A stretch of 64,000 bases of DNA from Erpobdella octoculata (Eukaryota > Annelida > Clitellata > Hirudinida > Erpobdellidae): the NCBI GenBank assembly GCA_963978895.1, contig OZ022247.1:19841427-19905426 (forward strand), written 5' to 3'. This document shows positions 1 through 40,171 of this stretch, piece after piece. Each line of letters opens with the position of its first letter. Position 1 is the stretch's first letter. A model generated the notes under the pieces. The model was not told where the DNA came from. It searched no databases and saw nothing but the letters and a program-made list of their open reading frames with translations. The translations under genes and the position numbers were made by a program.

Positions 1-630
1 TTTCAGATCCGCCCATGCGAGCTATTGAAGTTCTGTTTGTTTGTTTGTTTGTTCGTTTGTATTTTCCGGTACATACAACAATAACGACAATATCGTCGAA
101 TGGATGGAAGTGATTCTCAGTTCAAAGTTCAAAGGTACACAAAACGTTATGTTAATTCCTTTCCTACATTCATCCATCCTCCAGGGACTGCAGCAAACTT
201 TCATCGCTGCTTTTTTCTCTTACATTCCATTCAACAGGAAATGTCAACCAGATTGTGTGCATGTGTGTAGGTGTGTATAACATTTCTCATTCAGGATTTT
301 TACTTTTGGCGAAGGCATTTTATCGATACATTAATCAGGAGCTTCTAACCACTTTATGGATAAACCATCGCAGAGAAACACAAGCACACATAAACAAGCA
401 AACATACACAGATGTAAACATAAGAACATGAGCATACATATATTACATACACACACATACAAAATATAAGAAAAAATTAAATTTATATAGCAAATATCAA
501 ATATTCGATATTGCATTTTTATCACATCTTCACGGCTACGATATTTCGAAGATTCGCTTATAATAAAATTTGGGAGGGCGGTCGGTAGGTAGCCTGATTG
601 TTGACCTCGGGGAAATGTCCGTCGTGTCTG
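1..630. other. Non-coding, no gene seen
   Basis: AT-rich sequence with a short GTTT repeat near 33-60. Open frames here are short, lack splice context and show no recognisable domain. Confidence 0.6.
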
Positions 631-925
631 TGTGTTCATGTGACGGTATGTGTGCGTGGATGTGTTGGTGTGTTCATGTGACGGTATGTGTGCGTGGATG
701 TGTTGGTGTTTGTGTGTTCATGTGACGGTATGTGTGCGTGGATGTGTTGGTGTGTTCATGTGACGGTATGTGTGCGTGGATGTGTTGGTGTGTTCATGTG
801 ACGGTATGTGTGCGTGGATGTGTTGGTGTTTGTGTGTTCATGTGACGGTATGTGTGCGTGGATGTGTTGGTGTTTGTGTGTTCATGTGACGGTATGTTTG
901 CGTGGATGTGTTGGTGTTTGTTGTG
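631..925. repeat. GT-rich minisatellite
   Basis: Tandem units of about 34-42 bp built around TTCATGTGACGGTATG and GTGCGTGGATGTGTTG. The units differ by the presence or absence of an extra TTTGTG block, giving two length classes. The 65-residue frame across it is a repeat artefact. Confidence 0.85.
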
Positions 926-1951
926 AGGTTTTGTGGGAATGTGTGTACGAGTTGGTGTGTGTGTATCTGTGCGTGAGTGTCAGTAAGTTGTTTATGTATC
1001 TCTGAGTTTGTGTTGTTAATTTGGAACATGCATTTGTTTATTTATATTTGACTGAGGTTGATTATTGATATGAATATTTTTTTCACCAGTGCAGTAGTTG
1101 GGTAGCCAAAAAAGCTTGGGCTTGTGAATTTTGTAAACCACCTTGAGTTTACCAAAAAAAAAAGTTTAAATGGCTTGGGAAACAAAGGAAATTACTACCT
1201 CGTGTTATTGCGTTATTTTAAATATTTTTTACGGTTAAAAAGATTTGAACAAACTTCTTCGTTTACCTTAATACGACATTTAATTGTACTGACGGCTTCA
1301 CTGTCAAATCTTTCTTTGCAAGACTATTCTAATGCAATGCGTGTAAAAGAGACTTCACTAAATTTTCCAAGGCTCTGTCTGAAATTTACTGAACTCAAGT
1401 CAAACTAAAAATTAAAGAAAGAGAAGGAGAGAGAAGGAGAGAGAAGGAGAGAGAAGGAGAGAGAAGGAGAGAGATGAGAAAGAAAAAGAGAAAGAGATTG
1501 ACAGAGGGAAGGAGGGAGAGAAAAAGAGAGAGGATATAACATGATAATTGAAATTTAGAAAAAAATTGAAATTAAAGCGGTAGATGTCGCACCGATTTTC
1601 CTCTCGAATGACTCTCTTAATGGTCTCCTTCCATTCCCTCCATCAAATCTTTTTGATGGTAATTATAATAACCACCATGTTGGTTGGTGGTGGTGATGAT
1701 TATGATTGAGTTATATGAATTATTGAATTATACAAGAAATATTTCAAGGCCATCATAAAGAAAAAATAACTTATGTATAAATAATTATAAATACGTATCA
1801 TACAATTATTAAAATTAAATTAAAAATAGAATTTGGAAAAAACAACAGCGAAATTGAAACTTGTGATTAGGGTGGCATTCAGGGAGTGTGAAGAACTTCC
1901 AGGATATTAGTTATATCACTGTGACACTTGTATTCACTCATCTCTGTTCCT
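926..1951. other. Non-coding with purine microsatellite
   Basis: No supported gene. A (GAGAAGGA)n-like purine run lies at about 1418-1475. The remainder is AT-rich unique-looking sequence. Confidence 0.6.
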
Positions 1952-2563
1952 TCACTCACTCACTCACTCACTCACTCACTCACTCACTCACTCACTCACT
2001 CACTCACTCACTCACTCACTCACTCACTCACTCACTCACTCACTCACTCACTCACTCACTCACTCACTCACTCACTCACTCACTCACTCACTCACTCACT
2101 CACTCACTCACTCACTCACTCACTCACTCACTCACTCACTCACTCACTCACTCACTCACTCACTCACTCACTCACTCACTCACTCACTCACTCACTCACT
2201 CACTCACTCACTCACTCACTCACTCACTCACTCACTCACTCACTCACTCACTCACTCACTCACTCACTCACTCACTCACTCACTCACTCACTCACTCACT
2301 CACTCACTCACTCACTCACTCACTCACTCACTCACTCACTCACTCACTCACTCACTCACTCACTCACTCACTCACTCACTCACTCACTCACTCACTCACT
2401 CACTCACTCACTCACTCACTCACTCACTCACTCACTCACTCACTCACTCACTCACTCACTCACTCACTCACTCACTCACTCACTCACTCACTCACTCACT
2501 CACTCACTCACTCACTCACTCACTCACTCACTCACTCACTCACTCACTCACTCACTCACTCAC
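1952..2563. repeat. (CACT)n tetranucleotide array
   Basis: About 612 bp of uninterrupted CACT repeat, roughly 150 copies, with no variant unit seen by eye. Such length and purity suggest a recent, unstable expansion. The Leu-Thr-His-Ser frames across it are repeat translation, not protein. Confidence 0.97.
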
Positions 2564-2804
2564 ACAGACTTTCACTCATCTACTCACGATGGGGCTCTCT
2601 AATTTTTTTTCCAACCATCTCTGTCACACGGGAGTGGAAACCTCTGTAATCATTCACTCGTGAAATTCGTCAAATGTCCGGCTCTCGTATTATCGCCTTC
2701 TTTTCATTGAGGAAGTTTGCATGCGGGGTTCAATAGTGCCAGCACGTGCGCCCCATACAACGATGAAAATTATGGATCTTTTGCTCTCTCTCTCTTTCTC
2801 TCTT

Positions 2805-2857
<53 letters not shown>

Positions 2858-3299
2858 TTCTTTCTTTTTCTTTTTTTCTTTCTTTCTCTCCCTCTCTAAC
2901 TCTTTTCCACTTTCCTTTTTTATCTTTTTCTATCTGTATCTCCTAGAGTCTAAAACATTGTCGTTAATAAACACAACAACGAGAGAAGAATATTAAACTT
3001 AAAAAAAAAAGAATAAACATAAACAAGGACACACGAGCGATTTAATCCCTCGCAGTCATGAAACTTCAGGGTTGTTGAGGTTACGTCAGACATGTTCACA
3101 GCCCTATTATTGCCTTTTGAAGAGGGCCACATAAGCAGGTGAAGAGGGATGCCCACGTTTCTTTCATCTCTTGTTTTTTCCTCTCTCTTGTGCACGCGAG
3201 CTGTTAGTAAATCCCTTGCACTTGTCCCTTCCTTTTCCCGGGTGGGGGTGGTAGAAATGCGTGGGTGAAGGTGGTGGATGGATTGCGTGGGTAGTGATG
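2564..3299. repeat. (CT)n microsatellite in non-coding DNA
   Basis: A polypyrimidine (CT)n tract lies at about 2785-2895 and grades into TTTC. No gene is supported in the flanks. Confidence 0.8.
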
Positions 3300-5930
<2,631 letters not shown>

Positions 5931-5939
5931 TTTTCTTTC

Positions 5940-6017
<78 letters not shown>

Positions 6018-6055
6018 ACTCTCTCTATTTCTCCTGTTCTCTCTCTCATTTTCTC
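5931..6055. repeat. (TC)n microsatellite
   Basis: Polypyrimidine tract with a pure TC core at about 5950-6012. It lies on the same strand as the similar tract near 2.8 kb. Confidence 0.9.
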
Positions 6056-6920
6056 TTTTATTTTTAAATTATTCTATACGATAAGATTACTTGAGATAAT
6101 TACAAAATATATTCCGTTTGTTTTGGCCATTGCTTCTGTCTTCTTTCCTTAAACCTCAAAATCAAAACCATATGGAGTTTTTTTTCGAAAATGGAAAAGC
6201 AGGCAAAACGTAGAACAACTTTTCTTTTAAAATTTCGTTGACGGCTTACAAGCATAAAGTTGCACTGTTATATATAAACGCTAATATGTATGCCTGTATC
6301 TGCTTAACATAATTACATTTGCTTTGAATTATTTATTCTTACGACGTAATTTTGTTGGACCTCCAAGTAATTACCCGCCGGAACCCCATCATTTTGAAGG
6401 TAACAATATTCTCTGCATTGGGCTGGCGCAGTGGTAGACATGGGTTAGGTTGACCCATTGGTTGGATTGGGTCTATTATTTCCGAAATATGAGTGGATTA
6501 GGTTAGAAAATTTTACTTTTCAGGTGGGTTAGTCTGGATTGAATCGCCAATAACGGACCTACGTCCACCTCCGGGCTGGCGGCAAAAACTTTTTTCCCAA
6601 TCTATTTTACATTCAAGAGGCGATTAATGCCATCCAAGTGTTACACTCGAAGTACCGCTTTATTTTTTTCCAAGCTCTCTCGCTTAATGAATTAGCGTGT
6701 CAAATATTTAAGTTTCTAGCGCATGCCTAGGCTGTGGTGTTTCAACGCTACTGAATAGAAATGAAAAACTACTGCGATCACGAAACTTACCGCACCCTCT
6801 AGCGAGTAAATAATGCTGCTTTTTTATTGAGAGCCGCTGCCATTTTCACTGAAAAACCAAACTCATCAAGGCTACGATAAGTGCACTGGCAAAATAATAA
6901 CAATATGACACTACTCTATA
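6056..6920. other. Non-coding spacer
   Basis: No gene seen. A GC-richer patch at about 6420-6600 contains a weak tRNA-A-box-like string (GGCGCAGTGGTAGA) but no B box. Confidence 0.5.
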
Positions 6921-7745
6921 TCTATAAATATAAAAGAACATGTCCTGACTGACTGACTGACTGACTGACTGACTGATAATCAACGCCGAGCTCAAACGCC
7001 TCATCCTAGGAACGTGAAATTTGGAACTTATATTACTTTTATTGCGTAAGCATCCACTAAGAAAGGATTTTTGAAAATTTTGCTCCTGAGGGGAAGAAAC
7101 TGGAAAACAAACTTTTTTCTAAAACAATGTATATCTCTAAAACCAAAAACGAAGGGTTTTTGAAGTTTGGTATCTAGATTCTTCTTAAAAAATGAGAAAA
7201 TACGTCTTTCAACATTGTTTGAAAATTTGGTTTCCAGGACCTCAAATGTGGGCTGGAAAATAAGGTTATTTGTTTTTTAAAGTAACAGCTACTCAGAAAC
7301 TGTAAATGATATAAATGTAAAAATTAGTATCTTCTCAAAAAATAATGATATACGTGTTTTATCATTTGTTGAAAATTTTGTTTCCAGAACCTCAAATGTG
7401 GGTTGGAAAATAGGGTTATTTGTTTTTTAAAGAAACAGCTACTCAGAAACTGTAAATGCTACAGATGTAAAAATTAATATTTAGTATCTACTCAAACAAT
7501 AATGATATACATGTTTCCCCATTTTTTTAAAATTTGGTTTCCAGGACTTTAAATGTGGGGTGGAAAAAAACTAAAAAAAGTGAAGGTTTTAAAATTTAGA
7601 ATTTGGGATTTTCTAAAAAATTAAAATTATTTATGTGTAACCGTATTTGAATAATTTATTTTCTGGGACCTCAAATATGGAATGGAAAATATGGTTGATT
7701 GGTTTTTAGAGTAACTGCCACTTAAAAATCAACAATCTATCAATC
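6921..7745 (+). mobile_element. Helitron 5' fragment (ACTG-type family)
   Basis: Begins TCTATAAATATAAAAGAAC followed by a CTGA-repeat tract and the ATCAACGCCGAGCTC block shared with the complete copies at 7932, 12411 and 59628. The internal repeat containing GGACCTCAAATGTGGG follows. No CTAG terminus is reached before a TA array, so this is a 5' fragment, cut either by the array or by the next copy. Confidence 0.75.
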
Positions 7746-7757
7746 AATCTATCTATC

Positions 7758-9316
<1,559 letters not shown>

Positions 9317-9388
<72 letters not shown>
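9317..9388. repeat. (TA)n microsatellite
   Basis: TA array between the CTAG end of one Helitron and the 5' sequence of the next fragment. Confidence 0.93.
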
Positions 9389-9403
<15 letters not shown>

Positions 9404-10260
9404 ACATGTCCTGACTGACTGACTGACTGACTGATAATCAACGCCGAGCTCAAACGCCTCATCCTAGGAACGTGAAATTTAAAATTTATATTATTTTTAT
9501 AGCACAAACACCCACTAAAAAAGGATTTTAAAAAATTTTGTTTATAAGAAGATGAAACTAGGAAACAAACTTTTTTTAAAACAACGCTTATCTTAAAAAC
9601 CATTTTTTGAAAATTTGATTTCCAGGACCTCAAATGTGGGGTGGAATATAGGGATTTTTTTTAAAAATAACTGCTACTCACAAACTGTAAATGCTACAGA
9701 TGTAAAATAAGTATTCAATATCTACTCAATAAATAAAGATAGACGTGTTTCACCATTTTTGAAAATTTGGTTTCAAGGACCTCAAATGTGAGGTGGAAAA
9801 TAAGGTTATTTGTTTTTTTTATAATAACTGCTACTCGAAAACTGTAAGTTCTACACATGTAAAAATTAGTATTTAGTATCAACTCAAAAAATAAAAAGTT
9901 TTGCAATTTAGTACCGAGATTATTTTTACAAAACAACAAATTACATGTTTTATTAATTTTTGACAATTTGGTTTCCAGGACTACAAATGTGGAGGGGAAA
10001 TAGGGTTATATTTTTTGTAAAATAACTGCGACTCTGAAACTAAAAATACTACAGATATACAAGTTATTGACTAGATACTACTTAGAAGATAAAGTTACAA
10101 ATGTTTTACCAATTTTTTTTTCTGGCTTCCAGGACTACAAATGTGAAGCGGAGAAAAAGATTATATTTGCTTGAAAACTCAATAACTGAAAATGTAAAAA
10201 CATTAAAATTCAGTATTAAAGTTTTTTTCTACAAAATTATATGATACGTGTTTCATTATT
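9389..10260 (+). mobile_element. Helitron 5' fragment
   Basis: TATATAAAAGAACATGTCC plus the CTGA tract and ATCAACGCCGAGCTC block, followed by increasingly divergent copies of the internal repeat. No CTAG terminus follows. It is older or more decayed than the copies at 7932 and 12411. Confidence 0.7.
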
Positions 10261-12410
10261 TTTTCGAAAAATTAGTTTTCAAGTTCTCATTGTTAGGCAA
10301 AGAAGCTCTCCTAAATCTAAAACGTTGGTGCAATTCATAATCAGCATATATTTGTAATGGATCACTTCTGTCCCACCAAATTTTTTCTCTTCTAAGTCCA
10401 CTTCTCATCATTGTTTGAAGGATTTCTCGATGTTTAAATTTTTGCGATATCAATTATTATTTAAATTTTCAAGGCACAAGTCACTAAACGAAGAAAAGTA
10501 AGACAGAGGAATAATCGTATATTTATAGGAATTTTAGATTTATGACCTATCAACTTCAGAGAAAGCTAGAAAGCATGCATAAAGAAATTTCCTGTGTAAA
10601 GAAACACCATGGAATGTAAGAGTTTTGATTAATTAACTTAAAAAAACTGAAAAGCAAATGCACAAGAACAATTTCGGGGTCAATAAACCACACTTCCACG
10701 ACTTATAAACTTCTAAAAACAAACTTTTTGCATGCATAATACATCTTCTAATATTCTCAACGTTTCAATATTAATACAATATTCAAATTTAAAAACACTA
10801 AAATCACTCAAACAAAGTAAAGTTTGTAAAACAGTAGAAAAATATATGGAAATAAAAGTAATATTTTGAGAGGTCTATTAGAAGAAATAAAATAAAATAC
10901 AAATACAATATTTAATACAATATTAAATAAATTAGACGTATATAATAAACACCGAACGATTTCTTCAAATACATTTATTTTTCAAATCCCTGCACAGACC
11001 GATTTTTTAAAACCTGACCCGTTATATAGATACAAAATCCCAAGCCCGGTTCTGTTCATTTTCATTACCGCAAAAACCCATGGCTCAGCTAAATACCCTT
11101 GATCCATGCTAATTTTGGTCTGGCCCGATCTTTTTTTTTATAATAGTTTATAGTCCTTTACTCCAGGTTTTTTAAGACTCTAATGGCTGTATGTAGGAAG
11201 CACTTAAGTACTTCCTGTCGTGGATCAGAATTTGATCTTTTTTACTTTTTCCTTCTTCTTTCTCCAGGCTTGGGACTGGCTCGCAATTAGCAAGGCGGAG
11301 TTGTCTGGCCGCCGTTTGATAACCCTTATAGTTATCAAACGGATAACTATAAGGTACCAAGTTTGGTACCAACTCTGATCAATGTTTTGTGAGTACAATT
11401 TTTTTAGGCTACACCGATGAAATGGAAAAACACATTGTAAAAAATAGTTGTCTTTACAAATATTTTAATGTTTTCAACTGATATTATACAATGCATAGTG
11501 CCTATTTGCTAACGCAAGGCGTTGCCCTATGTTCCCAAAATCAGCCTCCAGTTTTGATAGCTATTTAAAAAATTCCAAACTTTAAATACTTTTCTTCTAA
11601 AAAAGCAGATGATTGGGAGAGAATATTCGCAGCTACTTTAAAAAAAACTTCTTCAAAAATCTTCTCCAAAAACTCTGTAGCTACTTTGTTTTCTACAATA
11701 ATTTTTTTCGCTAAATCCTTAGGGAGGGCAATTGCCCCCTGCCCTCCGCAAATGACGCCCCTGGCCCCCCTCGTCGGAACCAAATTTAAAAAACAAAAAG
11801 CCTATGAAAAAGCAAGCAAGCACACACTTTCAAAATTAAATGTTTCTAAAAAAAATTCATGCGTAAATAAATGTTTAAAATGCTAAATAATCATGAATTT
11901 TTCTCGCGTACCTACATATCCAAAGACTCCTATAAACTGGACGCGAAATATTAAGAAATAAAACAAAACGTAACAGCGGCTCGTGAAAGCCAAAAGATAG
12001 GTATTTAAATAATGTTAAGTAGGAACGTCATTTCAGCAACATCTTGGGGGGGCAACATGTTGAGGGGGACCAATTTTTTTTAACATAATGTAAAACTTTT
12101 TCTGACAAAAAAGCTAATGACCGGGGGATAGTCGGAGCTACTTTTCTCAAAAATTTTCTAAAAACTTCCACATTTTTATAATCAAAAAAGCTAATGACAG
12201 GAAGGATAGTTGGAGGTGGGCCGTAGCCGTGAAATTTAAAGTGGGGAAGCCTTGGGATTTTTTCCACATTAAGTTGCACGTTCCAGCAATCCCTCCCCCT
12301 GCCTCCAAAATGATTTTCCTAATGTCAAGTAGGCTTAGTGAGTATAAAATCAAGTGATCTAAAGTGTATGTAGGGCCCTCAACTCCGAAAATCTTCTGGC
12401 TATTTCAAAA
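10261..12410. other. Non-coding with dispersed repeat fragments
   Basis: No host gene. About 11100-11320 is the inverted counterpart of the repeat at 57541-57717 (shared CTGGCTCGCAATTAGC-type core and a TTTATAGTCCTTTAC block). A near-perfect hairpin built on TTATAGTTATC lies at about 11323-11355. The parts at 11580-11780 and 12030-12330 contain a repeat with GCTAATGACCGGGGG-like cores that recurs at 15.6-16.5 kb. Confidence 0.6.
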
Positions 12411-14331
12411 TCTATATATATAAAAGAACATGTCCTGACTGACTGACTGACTGACTGACTGACTGACTGACTGACTGACTGACAGATGACTGACTGATAA
12501 TCAACGCCGAGCTCAAACGCCTCATCCTAGAAACGTGAAATTTGGAACTTATATTACTTTTATAGCGTAAACATCCGCTAAGAAAGGATTTTTGAAAATT
12601 TTGCTCCTGAGGGGAAAAAACTGGAAAACAAACTTTTTTCTAAAACAATGTATATCTCGAAAACCAAAAATGAGGAGATTTTGAAATTTGGTATATAGAT
12701 TTTTTTGAAAAATAAAAAGATAGGTGTTTCACCATTTTTTGAAAATTCGGTTTCCCGGACCTCAAATGTGGGTTGGAAAATTGGGTTATTTGGTTTTTAA
12801 AGTAGCTTCTACTCAAAAACTGTTAATGCTACAGGAGTAAAAATTAGTATTTAGTTTCTACTCCAAAAATAATGAAATACGTGTTTTAGCATTTTTTGAA
12901 AATTTGGTTTCCAGGACTTCAAATGTGGGGTGGAAAATAGGGCTAATTGTCTTTTATAGTAACTGCTACTAAAAACAGTAAATACCACAGATGTAAAAAT
13001 TATTATTTAGTTTCTTTTCTAAAAATAAAGATATACGTGTTTCACCATTTTTTACAAATTTGGTTTCCCGGACCTCAAATGTGGGTTGGAAAATTGGGTT
13101 ATTTGGTTTTTAAAGTAGCTTCTACTCAAAAACTGTTAATGCTACAGGAGTAAAAATTAGTATTTAGTTTCTACTCCAAAAATAATGAAATACGTGTTTT
13201 AGCATTTTTTGAAAATTTGGTTTCCAGGACTTCAAATGTGGGGTGGAAAATAGGGCTAATTGTCTTTTATAGTAACTGCTACTCAAAAACAGTAAATACC
13301 ACAGATGTAAAAATTATTATTTAGTTTCTTTTCTAAAAATAAAGATATACGTGTTTCACCATTTTTTACAAATTTGGTTTCCCGGACCTCAAATGTGGGT
13401 TGGAAAATTGGGTTATTTGGTTTTTAAAGTAGCTTCTACTCAAAAACTGGTAATGGTACAAAAGTAAAAAATTAGAATTTAGTTTCTACTCTAAAAATAA
13501 TGATATACGGGTTTCACAATTTTTTGAAAATTTGGTTTCCAGGACATCAAATGTGGGGTGGAAAATAGGGTTATTTGGTTTTTAAAGTAACTGCTACTCA
13601 ACAACTGTAATTGCCACAGATGTAAAATTTAATACTTAGTATCTACTCAAAAAAAAAAGATATACGTGTTTCATCATTTTTTGGGTTATTTGGTTTTTAA
13701 AGTTGCTGCTACTCAAAAACTGTTAATGCTACAGAAGTAAAAATTAGTATTTAGTTTCTACTCCAAAAATAATGAAATACGTGTTTTAGCATTTTTTGAA
13801 AATTTGGTTTCCAGGACCTCAAATGTGGGGTGGAAATAAGGGTTATTTAATTTCAAAATAACTGCTACTCACAAACTGTAAGTGCTACAAATGTAAAAAT
13901 TATTATTTTTAAGTTTTGTGCCGGTTAAACGTAGCTAAGTCCAGTTTATCATCGGCTGGGCCAAGCCGTTATTTTAGAGTCTTCACACGGGCCAGGCCAA
14001 ACCTTAAATCAAAGTGGGACGGGCCGAGGCTTTTCACCAAGTATATAGATATTTTAGTGATTTTTGGGTCTTCAGTTTGGCCGGGCCAAACCTGAGGTCA
14101 AGGTGGGACGGGCCGAAGTTTTTCATCAAGTATATAGAACTTCTAGGCCTGTAAAAATGGGCCGGGCCTAATTCAGACGGGCTGTGCCGGGCCAGGAGTT
14201 TGGGTTTTTAAAACGGGCTGGGCTAATTTGTCGACGGGCCGAGCCGAGACCTAAAAAAATGATCTCTACTATGGATGCACGGTTCAAACTCTCTAATTTC
14301 ATGCGAGCGAAGCCGCTACGGGCACTGCTAG
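12411..14331 (+). mobile_element. Non-autonomous Helitron, complete, expanded repeats
   Basis: 5' TCTATATATATAAAAG after A; 3' GGGCACTGCTAG before T. This 1,921-bp copy matches the 7932 copy over its ends and GC-rich tail, but carries more copies of the roughly 157-bp internal repeat. GGACCTCAAATGTGGG or GGACTTCAAATGTGGG recurs near 12757, 12914, 13071, 13227 and 13385. Alternate units resemble each other more than their neighbours, pointing to amplification of a two-unit block. No coding capacity was seen. Confidence 0.9.
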
Positions 14332-14420
14332 TATTCTAATAAAACTGGAGCTTAGTACGCATTCTGTTTATTCTTTGATGTGTCTCATGCGTGCTATGGT
14401 CAAAGAATGGGTAAACTTGT

Positions 14421-15297
14421 CAGAGGCGTAGCGAGGGTTTTTGGCGCCCGGGGCGAAACTATAAATTTTGCGCCCCCCCGGCGCCCCCGGGCCTCCCCCG
14501 TTGCAATGAAGAAGTTAAAGTTAAACGTTACGTGTCCTATTGTTCTTATCATTTGACTTTTGTTGAGAAAAAGATTCGATGTTTACTTCGTTCATACTTT
14601 TGCCGTTCTCTTAAGAACTAAAAGTGTAAGTTTATATGCGTGCGTTTTGGCGCCATCTTTTCGCGATCAGTAGTTGGAAAAAAAAGGCGGCAAGCAAAAC
14701 TTTTATTTAAAATACCGTAAAGAACAGAAATAAATTTTTTTAAATCCACAAAACTCAGTGAGAATAAATGTAATAAATAAATGTCAATAAATGCACACAC
14801 TAATGAAATTAAATATGGTCCTTAGGCTGTGTGTCATAAACTTGATGTCATAAAGGAGGTGTGCTGCACAGGGCACAGACGTTCTAGATAGCAAGAGCAG
14901 CTTTCAAAACATTGGCTCTACGTCAACGATGTAAAATGACTGGTGGCTGGAGCATGTAGGGGTCACCAAGTTCCACCTTGCCTGAGCCGGAGATCTGTGC
15001 CTATATTGTGGCTGGTGGGTTTGAAATGAAACACATGAGTGACATGGCTCTCTCCCTTCCTAAAAACCTAACAAGTTTGATGCTGCAGAACAACTAAATG
15101 GACTGAAGCAGCAGATATACAACTAGACTGTGGACGACATCCTGATGCAAGGAAGGAAACTACTGTTTTTCTTGCATCTTACGCAAACTTTGAGAGAGAG
15201 TTAGTCTAGCATGAATATACTGTATCTTCCTCTTCGGCGCCCCCCAAGATGGCGCCCGGGGCAGCTCGCCCCCCCTGCCCCCCTAGCTACGCCCCTG
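14421..15297. mobile_element. hAT-type MITE, 8-bp TSD
   Basis: Terminal inverted repeats begin CAGAGGCGTAGCGAGGG on the left and, read inward from the right, CAGGGGCGTAGCTAGGG. The element is flanked by the 8-bp direct repeat AAACTTGT (14413-14420 and 15298-15305). Subterminal sequence is rich in GGCGCCC blocks. No transposase remnant was recognised in the 877 bp. The 8-bp duplication and CAG start assign it to hAT. Confidence 0.9.
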
Positions 15298-17091
15298 AAA
15301 CTTGTCACCCGTTCTCTAACGAATTTCTCAGACTTTACTGGCTAGAATGGTGCACTGGATCTTCTCGAAAGTTTAGTGTTCACGTCACAAATGCAACAAA
15401 CTAAAACACGCGTAGATGTCTATGTTAACTCACACAAAAAACATAGCAAGTGCTGCAGATAGAAAAGCTTTTGCATCCATTGTTGAGACCACTAAATTGT
15501 CGAAATTCAGAATATTCCACTTAAAGGACACGGAGATGATTACCGCGTCGTTCTCAAAGATTTGTTCAAAAGTTGATTTGAATGATGGATTTTACCTCCT
15601 CCCCCAGGAGAGTCATTTCAGAAAAATCACGGGCGGGAGGGCAAACTGTATTAAAATGTTTTTTTTCAGGCTAGTGTTAGTGGTTTACCTTACTAGTCCT
15701 TCTGGCATTTTTCAATAAATAAAAAAAAAAAATGCACATAATTCAAAATTAAACCCTCCTAATTCTAAACCCTTTTCTCCAAAATAGCTGATGAACGGGG
15801 GAGTAGGATATATCATAGATACTTTTCCAAAAATGTTTTTAAAAACTTATACACTTTTTCCTCTAAAAATATCTGATGACCGAGGAGAGTAATTATAAGT
15901 ACTTTTCCGATTTTTTTTTAAATTCGTAGCTATTTAAAAAAACATTTAAAAAAATTGTTAAGGGGTCTCCTCAAAGTAGTACCTTTACGGCTCTGAAAAC
16001 TGTACTAATATTTTTTATTTCGCCTCAAACTTTCTCGCCTCCCTCAAAAGTTGGCAAGTGATCATAAACAGCTAGCGACGTCGATGTTGGAACCGAAGTT
16101 TATGAGACGATGTTTTGTAGTAGTCAAAAGATGATACAAAGGTACAATAAAATAGATAAAATTACGTCAAAGATAACGAAAGCAGAAATAAAATATCGTG
16201 AAATTAACCATCATGCAGTCAATGTTTTCAAGGATTGCATCAGCGAGGGTTTCAACTGACCGGGAGGGAATCTTAAAAAAGTTGATGACCGGGGGAGGGA
16301 GATGAAGCTTAACCCCAAAAAACATTGTTTGAGCCCTAGGTATCTAATAGGATTCATGAATACTGCTTAAATGCCCTACCAAGCTAGTTTTTCTTCCTAA
16401 GGGTTGGTGACTGAGAGGGGAGATGGGGTAGTCGTACACAATTTTCATAAAAAAAGGCTCTAAAGATTTTCTCTGAAATTGTTTGATGACGGAGGGGAGT
16501 GCGGATGCTTCTTATTTCCTAAAGTATAGAATAGCACTAATTACTAAAATTCTTCATTAAAAAATGAGTCATGATTATGTCGGAGCCCCTTAAAGCCTCG
16601 GTGCTCTCCCCTACCGGGGGTTCGAGATGTGGTCCCATAACTATGGCACTGGGTTTTATTGATATTCAACACAAGTTGTTTAACCTCAAATCGGATCGCA
16701 ATCATTAAAAAAATAATAAAGTATTGTTTTAACAATTTACTTTAATAACAATTTACTTAAATATGTTTTACGAGTTAAAACTAATAGTTATATAATTGAA
16801 CTCTATAAAAATTGCACAGACTACTCGTCTTCGTTTTGGCCTTGTTTTGGTTTTGTTTTATTATATATTATACAATTTACCTGCTATAACAGATATAAGA
16901 GTTATGCTACATGTATATTATAACTTTTAAAAATATTTATTTTTACGAAGGAATTTAATGTTTCGGATTGTTGAGCTCTTCTGGGACAGACGCGCACGCC
17001 TACCAGTTTTTTTGTCGTCCGCTTATCAAAGGACAACGAATAATAAGTTGTATAAATTATTTGCTGATATATAACATAAAATAATCTCGAA
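15298..17091. repeat. Dispersed repeat with degenerate tandem units
   Basis: About 15590-16530 repeats a degenerate unit combining a TGATGACCGGGGGAG-like core with GCTACTTTTCC-like sequence. The same core is at 12.1 kb and, inverted, at 44.15-44.4 kb. No gene was found. About 16531-17091 is AT-rich and leads into the first exon of the REPS gene; no clear TATA box or CpG island was identified. Confidence 0.5.

Positions 17092-40171
<23,080 letters not shown>

Noticed and set aside
1888..2649. 253-residue frame of Leu-Thr-His-Ser repeats
   Set aside because: It is a CACT tetranucleotide array, which reads openly in several frames.
6420..6600. tRNA-derived SINE
   Set aside because: Only a weak A-box-like string, no B box or tail.
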